This document shows positions 58,880 to 64,000 of a stretch of DNA of 64,000 bases, piece by piece (position 1 is the first letter of the stretch; every line of letters begins with the position of its first letter). This stretch comes from Muscardinus avellanarius. Taxonomy: Eukaryota > Chordata > Mammalia > Rodentia > Gliridae. The stretch is taken from positions 182,521,634 through 182,585,633 of the forward strand of contig OY726558.1 of assembly GCA_963383645.1 (NCBI GenBank). The letters are read 5' to 3'. Position numbers and translations under genes: made by a program. The notes beneath the pieces were generated by a model. It was not told the origin of the DNA. It ran no database searches and worked only from the letters and a program-made list of their open reading frames with translations.

Positions 58880-59230
58880 GTCCTCAAACGTGCTTATCTT
58901 TCACAGAGTAAATAGATTTTTAGAAGCCACTCTGGACCAGGCTCCATTCTAAGTACTTGGCAGTGTGCAAGACAGACACAAAGTTCTGCCCTCCTGCAGC
59001 TTAAACTCCAGTGAAGTGATTCCATACAGGACCAGCGAAGGGACCACAGGTGCCACATAATAGCTATGTGGTAAAAATTCTCTGAGAAGATGATGCATAA
59101 GAGGCCACACTGGAAGGAAATGTGCAAAACCATCCTGAACAGCCAGGGAGGCAACACCTGGAGGTTCACTGTCCAGTGAAACAAAAAGATTCGCAAGCGA
59201 GGAGAAACAGTGAAGAGTCCAAGGTGCAGC
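58880..59230. mobile_element. Ancient repeat relic, family uncertain
   Basis: The order 'ggctccattctaagtacttg', 'gtgcaagacagacacaaag', 'ttctgccctcctgcagctta' resembles an old mammalian repeat that also appears at 18600-18840. Overlapping minus-strand frames of about 115 codons here have no domain. Confidence 0.4.
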
Positions 59231-59234
59231 TGAC

Positions 59235-59640
59235 ATACCATTGTCCTCTGTTAGTCGCCAGAGCTGCAGCAACAAACCACCACAGATTAAGTGACCCACA
59301 TGGCAGAAATTTATTTTATCACAGCTTTGGGTCTAGAAATGTAGAATCAAGGTGTCAGCAGTAAAGGCTTCTCCTGAGATCTCTCTTCTTGGCTTGCAGA
59401 TATCCTCAACTGGCTTTTCTGATGTTCCTCTGTGTGTCCAAACTTTCTCTTCTTACCAGGTACCAGATTAGGGCCCATCTTAAAGTCCTCATTTTAACTT
59501 TAGCATTCCCTATTTTCAAATAGGATCTTGGTCTGAGATAGTGGGTTTATTATTTTAACTTAAACTGATGGGGGCACACGTCTCAGCCCATATTATTTCT
59601 CTTAAGACTAAAGTGGGAGAGAGAGATCTCACAAGCCTAC
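59235..59640 (-). mobile_element. MLT1-type MaLR LTR, antisense
   Basis: Read in reverse, the plus strand has 'gctgcagcaacaaaccacca', 'ggcagaaatttattttatca' (AATAAA on the minus strand), 'aatcaaggtgtcagcag', 'tcttcttggcttgcagatat', the order of an MLT1 LTR 3' half, then a decayed 5' half. Confidence 0.72.
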
Positions 59641-60444
59641 TTTTTGAAACACAGTGAATTATGATAATGTAACTAGTCCATGTTATGCTAAAACCACACA
59701 TAGTACCTGGTTTTCAAAATTGTGAATTGCAAATGCCTGAGATTGCAGCTGCCCTGGGAGGTTTGTGGAAGGAGGAAGAATTTTCTCTTTAGTTCTCCAG
59801 TCTGAGTTCACTTCAACTTTGCAACCTGGTGCATGCATCCAGCTTAGCAGCTGGTCTCAGGTAATATCTTTCCTACTGATTTATTTTCTGTGTATGGCTA
59901 TGCTGCCTGCTTTGAGTCTTTCAGATCTACCTAAAATGACAAATGAGAACATAGTAAACCTTTCCAGGGTTTTTCATTTATTTGTTTGTTTGTCTATTCT
60001 AATTCTAAAACCAATTGGTATTACATGAGAGGCTAAGTAGAACACAAAGGGCATAGTTTCAACAAACATTGAATATTCACCAAGAATAAAAGTAGAACGA
60101 AAGTATTATCTTTTCAGTATCGATAGAGGAAACAGAATTAAAATGAAAACACAAAAGTAATAATTTATATGGTTCAGATTGGGGACTGCAGAGGATTTAG
60201 TGTAGATCATGCACACAGGAAGCACACAGATGATGAGATTAAGGAGAACCAGTGATGGAGACAATGGAGGGTTCTTTTCAGCATGCTTAAGATTTTTTTC
60301 TTTTTTTTGGTAGTCACAGGATGTTAATTTAATTGAAAAGTTTTCAGCAAAAGGCTATGATGATAAAAAGTGTATTTTAAAAGATGAATTCTAGTGGCCA
60401 GATGATGAAATATTTTAAGTGTTTTTTTTTCTTGATAGTCAGAG
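59641..60444. other. Unique DNA
   Basis: No repeat or gene recognised. An 87-codon plus-strand frame (59765-60028) has no domain. Confidence 0.5.
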
Positions 60445-60660
60445 ATACAACTAAGCCATATAAGGTGGCACATTCCTGTAATCCCACTACTTGAGAAGCT
60501 GAGATAGCAATTTAGCAAGAAATTTAGCAACTGAGCGACACCTTGTTTAAAAAAAAAATTAAAAAGGCTGTAGGGGTAGCTGAGCAGTAGAGTGCCACTG
60601 GGTTCAGTCCCCAGTACTAAACACACATGCACACACACACACACACACACACACACACCA
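60445..60660 (+). mobile_element. Dimeric B1-ID SINE with (CA)n tail
   Basis: The head 'tataaggtggcacattcctg' has a shortened middle. The ID-like tail (gtaggggtagctgagcagta, 'gggttcagtccccagtac') runs directly into a CA tract (60625-60658). Confidence 0.88.
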
Positions 60661-61364
60661 TTAAACCAAGGTACTATAATCCAAATCATTTGTTTTTGTC
60701 TGCCCTGGGGGAAAAATACACAAAATTCAGTGCAGAAAATAAAAAAATAAACATGACACTTTAGTTCAAATTAGGTATAATATCACATTAAGACTTTGTC
60801 TCTTGGTGTGTCTTGGATCTTAAACAAAACATACCATGAGCATATAAGGATACATGTGTAAAGCATAGCCAAATTTGAGATCTATTAATGTAGCAATCAA
60901 TAGGAGAATGGAAAAGTATTTGTGATCCTCATACTTTGAAACAGAGACATCAAAATACAGCAGAAGAAGCTCAAGCACATGGGACAGAGTAAATATTAAA
61001 TTGCAAGATCCATTTACTTCATAGAAATTGACAGCATTTATGTAACTTGACAAAAATACAAAACAATGAGATTCCTGTGTACAGATGTATAATTTTCAAA
61101 GAAAAAGGGTCTGATTAGATACAAAACAAATTCATCATGATGGCTTCTTCAAAATGGGAAGGTGGGGAGATTGACTCTGAGATAGGAAAATAAGACTTAG
61201 ATATTACTTCTAAACCACTTACAATTTTAAAAATACAATTAAACATAGCTAATCTTGGATGGTGAGTAGAAACTGTTATGGTTTAAAGAGTGCAGTGGGC
61301 TCTTTTTCTTATTCAACTAAAGTTTGTTGAATAGAAAAATTAAAACTAATAGGCAGCTCAGTAC
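60661..61364. other. Unique DNA
   Basis: No repeat or gene recognised. Confidence 0.5.
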
Positions 61365-61910
61365 AGACTTAACAAATCTTTATTACAAAATCAGTAGGAA
61401 ATAGAGAAGAGAAGGAAAAAGCATCCTGCTGGCACGTATGCTGGAGAGCCCAAAAATGGAACTCTAACCCCTTTTGGCGACCCCAGCCTTTAAATAGATT
61501 TTGTATTGGTATCTTCTTATCTGTGTTACCAAGGCAATGGGCTAGGAACTTATTCCTTAGCAAGGTGGTGCCTCTTTGTCTCTGGACAGTGCACTTAGTA
61601 AGTGCAGAAGTCAATAACCTACCTGGCCTTTGCCTCTATTGCACTGGACAGTATTGGTTGCTCATCAACTATGGGTGTTTCAAGGCAGCACATAGAGTTT
61701 ACCTTTTCTATACGCAGGCCAGGCCACAGAGGACAGGAGGTAAACAGAGGCACTGATTGCCTCTATATATTTTTAGGGCTAAAGGTTTTAATTGCCTCTA
61801 AAGTTTTTACTATAGGTTAATCATTAGAATGAAGGGCAAAGAGGGAGAGGAACTCTGCATTGTAATAGCTGCCATCCCTCCCTGTCTGAGTTCTTACACA
61901 GCACCTAGGC
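61365..61910 (-). mobile_element. Candidate solo LTR
   Basis: On the minus strand the block has a TATA-like 'tatttaaag' at 61496-61488, and an AATAAA signal at 61384-61379 about 110 bp downstream. Upstream of both is about 400 bp of U3-like sequence starting near 'tgtgtaagaactcagac' (about 61900). No internal genes adjoin it. The TG/CA ends and a target-site duplication were not securely identified. Confidence 0.45.
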
Positions 61911-62400
61911 TCTAACTATTTTTTACATTTATGAATTAATACCAAAGCAATTTTCCAATACTGGCCCCAAATTTCTTTATATCTCTGTATTTTTCTGTAA
62001 TTATTTAAACTTTTCATAATTTTCAAGAGAAAATATTTTCTCACCTTTTATCCTTACTTTACCATGAATTTGTATATTTATTGCCTCACAATCTCCTGTC
62101 ATTAAGATGGGAATGAGTGAACATCTTAATTTCTTTATTTCTTTAACCACATCTCAAAGTGGTAAGTGGCTTGGCCCAACTTTTTTATAATTATTAAAAG
62201 ATAAGAGTTTAATTTCAGCACTTCTGATAATAAAGCAATGGTCTTTTCACGCTCATGCAGAGTTCCCTTTCACATTGTAAGAATGTCTACAACTTCTTTG
62301 ATTTGTATATATTTACGGAAAAATATCATTACCATTAGGAAGAATAGAAAGTTAAAAGAAGTTATTCTTTCCCTAACAAACCAACCGACAACAAAATTCA
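61911..62400. other. Unique AT-rich DNA
   Basis: Nothing recognised. Confidence 0.5.
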
Positions 62401-62516
62401 GGCAGGCACGGTGGGGTGGTGAACACCTGTAATCCAAGTACTTAGAGATTGAAAAAGGAGGATTGTAGGTTTGAGGCCAGCCTCAGCAAATTAACAAGAA
62501 TTTGTTGCCAAAAAGA

Positions 62517-62620
62517 AGTGAAGGAGAAGGAGAAGGAGAAGGAGAAGGAGAAGGAGAAGAAGAAGAAGAAGAAGAAGAAGAAGAAGAAGAAGAAGAAGAA
62601 GAAAGAGGAGGAGGAGAAGG
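62517..62620. repeat. (GAAGGA)n(GAA)n polypurine tract
   Basis: About 100 bp of pure purine on the plus strand, mirror-symmetric in large part. It arose at the A-rich linker of a SINE. Confidence 0.96.
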
Positions 62621-62655
62621 ATGATGTGAATATAGCTCAGAGGTCCCTATCACGA

Positions 62656-62660
62656 GCACA

Positions 62661-62706
<46 letters not shown>
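62656..62706. repeat. (CA)25 microsatellite
   Basis: A CA tract with one 'cata' interruption near its start, directly following the ID-like part of the SINE. Confidence 0.96.
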
Positions 62707-62709
<3 letters not shown>

Positions 62710-62749
62710 AGCATATAGGCCAGTTATTTTTAAAAATGTTGACCTTGTG

Positions 62750-62905
62750 AATACATGTGAGAATGCCAATGCCAATCTCAGTATCATGTGTCAAGAAGAA
62801 GAAAGAGTGGGTTGCAGCAGGGTGGAAACTTACCAAGTGCACATGTCACTCCCTCTGAACTACATTGTGGTATGAGGCTACAAAGCACCAATAAAAGTAT
62901 ACAAG
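62750..62905 (+). mobile_element. L1 3' UTR fragment
   Basis: The order 'gagaatgccaatgccaatct', 'aagtgcacatgtcactccct', 'acattgtggtatgaggctac', 'aaagcaccaataaaagtata' parallels the L1 3' end at 41296-41415. Confidence 0.8.
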
Positions 62906-64000
62906 AATGTTGCAAGTCTATTCTGAGCTCATGTAGAGAACATATCCTTTAGAAGTATAAAATCATCAAAACACACCATGCATAAATGTGGTACCTGAAA
63001 AAAGAAATTGTGGTCTTGAAAACAGCGCAAGTTTTCAAGTCTTTTTAGTTTTTTAGAGAACTTTCCATAAAAAAGAAAAAAAGTATGAATAGCTGGGAGC
63101 GAAGCTCATACAACATTCCTTCATTAGAATCAGCATAAGAGAGGAAAACTTCCAAAAGAAAAAAAATCGATGACATATTTTCAAAGATGGAATCAATAGT
63201 TTTTCATTTTGTTGTTGTTGTTGTTTTTGTTTCAAGAGGCTGCACACACTGCTTTTAGTACCATTGTAGAAACCGTGTTACTTCTATCTCAGTCTCATCT
63301 TCAGAAGCAGGTGACCTTGTTTGGTTTTCAATAGAAAAATCTCTCATGAATTTACATGGCCATGTTAGCTGTATAGTGTTGATTGCAAAGATATAAAACC
63401 AAATAATGCCATAAAACAGCCCTTCAGGCACACTGCCTTTTTAAACTATTTGCATAAAGATGGACTACACATTGTTATGTGCATGTAGTTAAACTCCCAA
63501 ATTCAAAGGAAAGAATAAAGAATAAAGTCCTACTTAGGTTTCCCAGGACTCAGAAAGCATAACCTATATAACAATCTCTCAAAACAAATTTAAGAGAGAA
63601 AGCAAAAATAAAGCATATCAAATCTGTTGAAAATTAGCATTTTATTTGTTTGTTGGGTATTGCATGCAACATTAAAACAAAAACTTGGCACGTAAAATAT
63701 CTTTTTTTATGTCAGAACTATAGAAATAAACAGCGTTGACACACTGCATTTGGGAAGAATGAACAAAAATATTTTATTTGTCAACTAATTCTCCCTGGAT
63801 ATTATAACAAAAACACAAAGTTAGGCAATAAAGTAATAAGGCATGTAATGCTTATTCATTAGGACTCTAGGGGGAAAAAACACATTACCCTTTGTGTGAG
63901 TTTGAGATTTCTCCTAATATTTAATTGTCTTTTTTGTATCCAGGCCATAAACATTCACATAATTTATACTTCATTGAAAGGTTTGTGTGCTTAAAATATG
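62906..64000. other. Unique AT-rich DNA
   Basis: No gene or named repeat recognised. A short (TTG)n tract lies at 63212-63228. Confidence 0.5.

Larger units (their letters stand above)
62401..62706 (+). mobile_element. Dimeric SINE split and extended by microsatellites
   Basis: The head (ggcaggcacggtggggtgg to 'gaggccagcctcagcaaatt') is followed by a polypurine (GAAGGA)n/(GAA)n tract in place of the A-rich linker (62517-62620). A short ID-like remnant (gtgaatatagctcagagg) follows, and a (CA)n tract in place of the tail. Confidence 0.85.

Noticed and set aside
58894..59299. Two overlapping minus-strand frames of about 115 codons
   Set aside because: They lie in a relic of old repeats and an MLT1-type LTR, and overlap each other in different frames.
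60324..60689. 121-codon minus-strand frame with a Val-Cys run
   Set aside because: The run is a translated (CA)n tract and the rest is SINE sequence.
62449..62718. Lys/Glu-rich frame with Thr-His repeats
   Set aside because: Translation of the GAA/GAAGGA and CA microsatellites.
1..64000. CRISPR array, operon or other prokaryotic system
   Set aside because: The periodic repeats are simple microsatellites or dispersed SINEs. There are no spacer-repeat arrays, Shine-Dalgarno-led genes or densely packed frames, and the DNA is plainly mammalian.

Overview
The window reads as non-coding nuclear DNA of a mammal, most likely a squirrel-family rodent (Sciuridae). It is AT-rich and poor in CpG. It is seeded with dimeric SINEs that join a 7SL-derived B1-like head to a tRNA-Ala-derived ID-like tail, together with L1, MaLR LTRs, MIR and L2 relics and many microsatellites. 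The dimeric B1-ID layout is what points to Sciuridae; the species cannot be named from the sequence. I found no intact protein-coding gene, no recognisable exon series, no tRNA or rRNA gene and no bacterial-type system. The window is probably intergenic or a large intron.

The one gene-derived feature is a processed retrocopy of SNRPD1 (spliceosomal SmD1), minus strand, 29549-31382. It keeps a CpG-rich 5' UTR, an intronless reading frame with a one-base deletion, a 3' UTR and a poly(A) tract. It lies between perfect 14-bp target-site duplications inside an older minus-strand L1 (28907-33110).

Layout. 1-20 kb: mostly unique AT-rich DNA with MIR and L2 relics, an LTR-like block at 2.8-3.4 kb, MaLR LTRs at 4.2 and 9.7 kb, several SINEs and (TA)n/(TG)n tracts. 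20-28 kb: microsatellites, further MaLR relics, SINEs and an ancient L1 3' end (27128-27530). 28.9-33.1 kb: the L1/SNRPD1/SINE nest. 35.9-38.0 kb: a decayed, internally deleted class III-like endogenous retrovirus with both LTRs, minus strand. 38-48 kb: nested SINEs, an L1 3' end with a SINE inside it, a MaLR LTR, a DNA-transposon relic, MIR and L2 copies, and a repeat-free block (44.9-46.6 kb). 50.8-53.4 kb: a nearly identical 1.3-kb direct tandem duplication. 53.4-54.7 kb: an L1 with a 5' inversion (twin priming). 55-64 kb: SINEs, L1 3' ends, MLT1-type and other LTR relics, and long polypurine and CA tracts.

Nothing here forms an operon or pathway. What can be read is a history of insertions: ancient MIR/L2/DNA transposon/MaLR copies, then the ERV and L1 copies, then SINEs and the SNRPD1 retrocopy, and lastly the 1.3-kb tandem duplication. 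Repeat family names rest on recognition by eye. I see no sign of a novel system.
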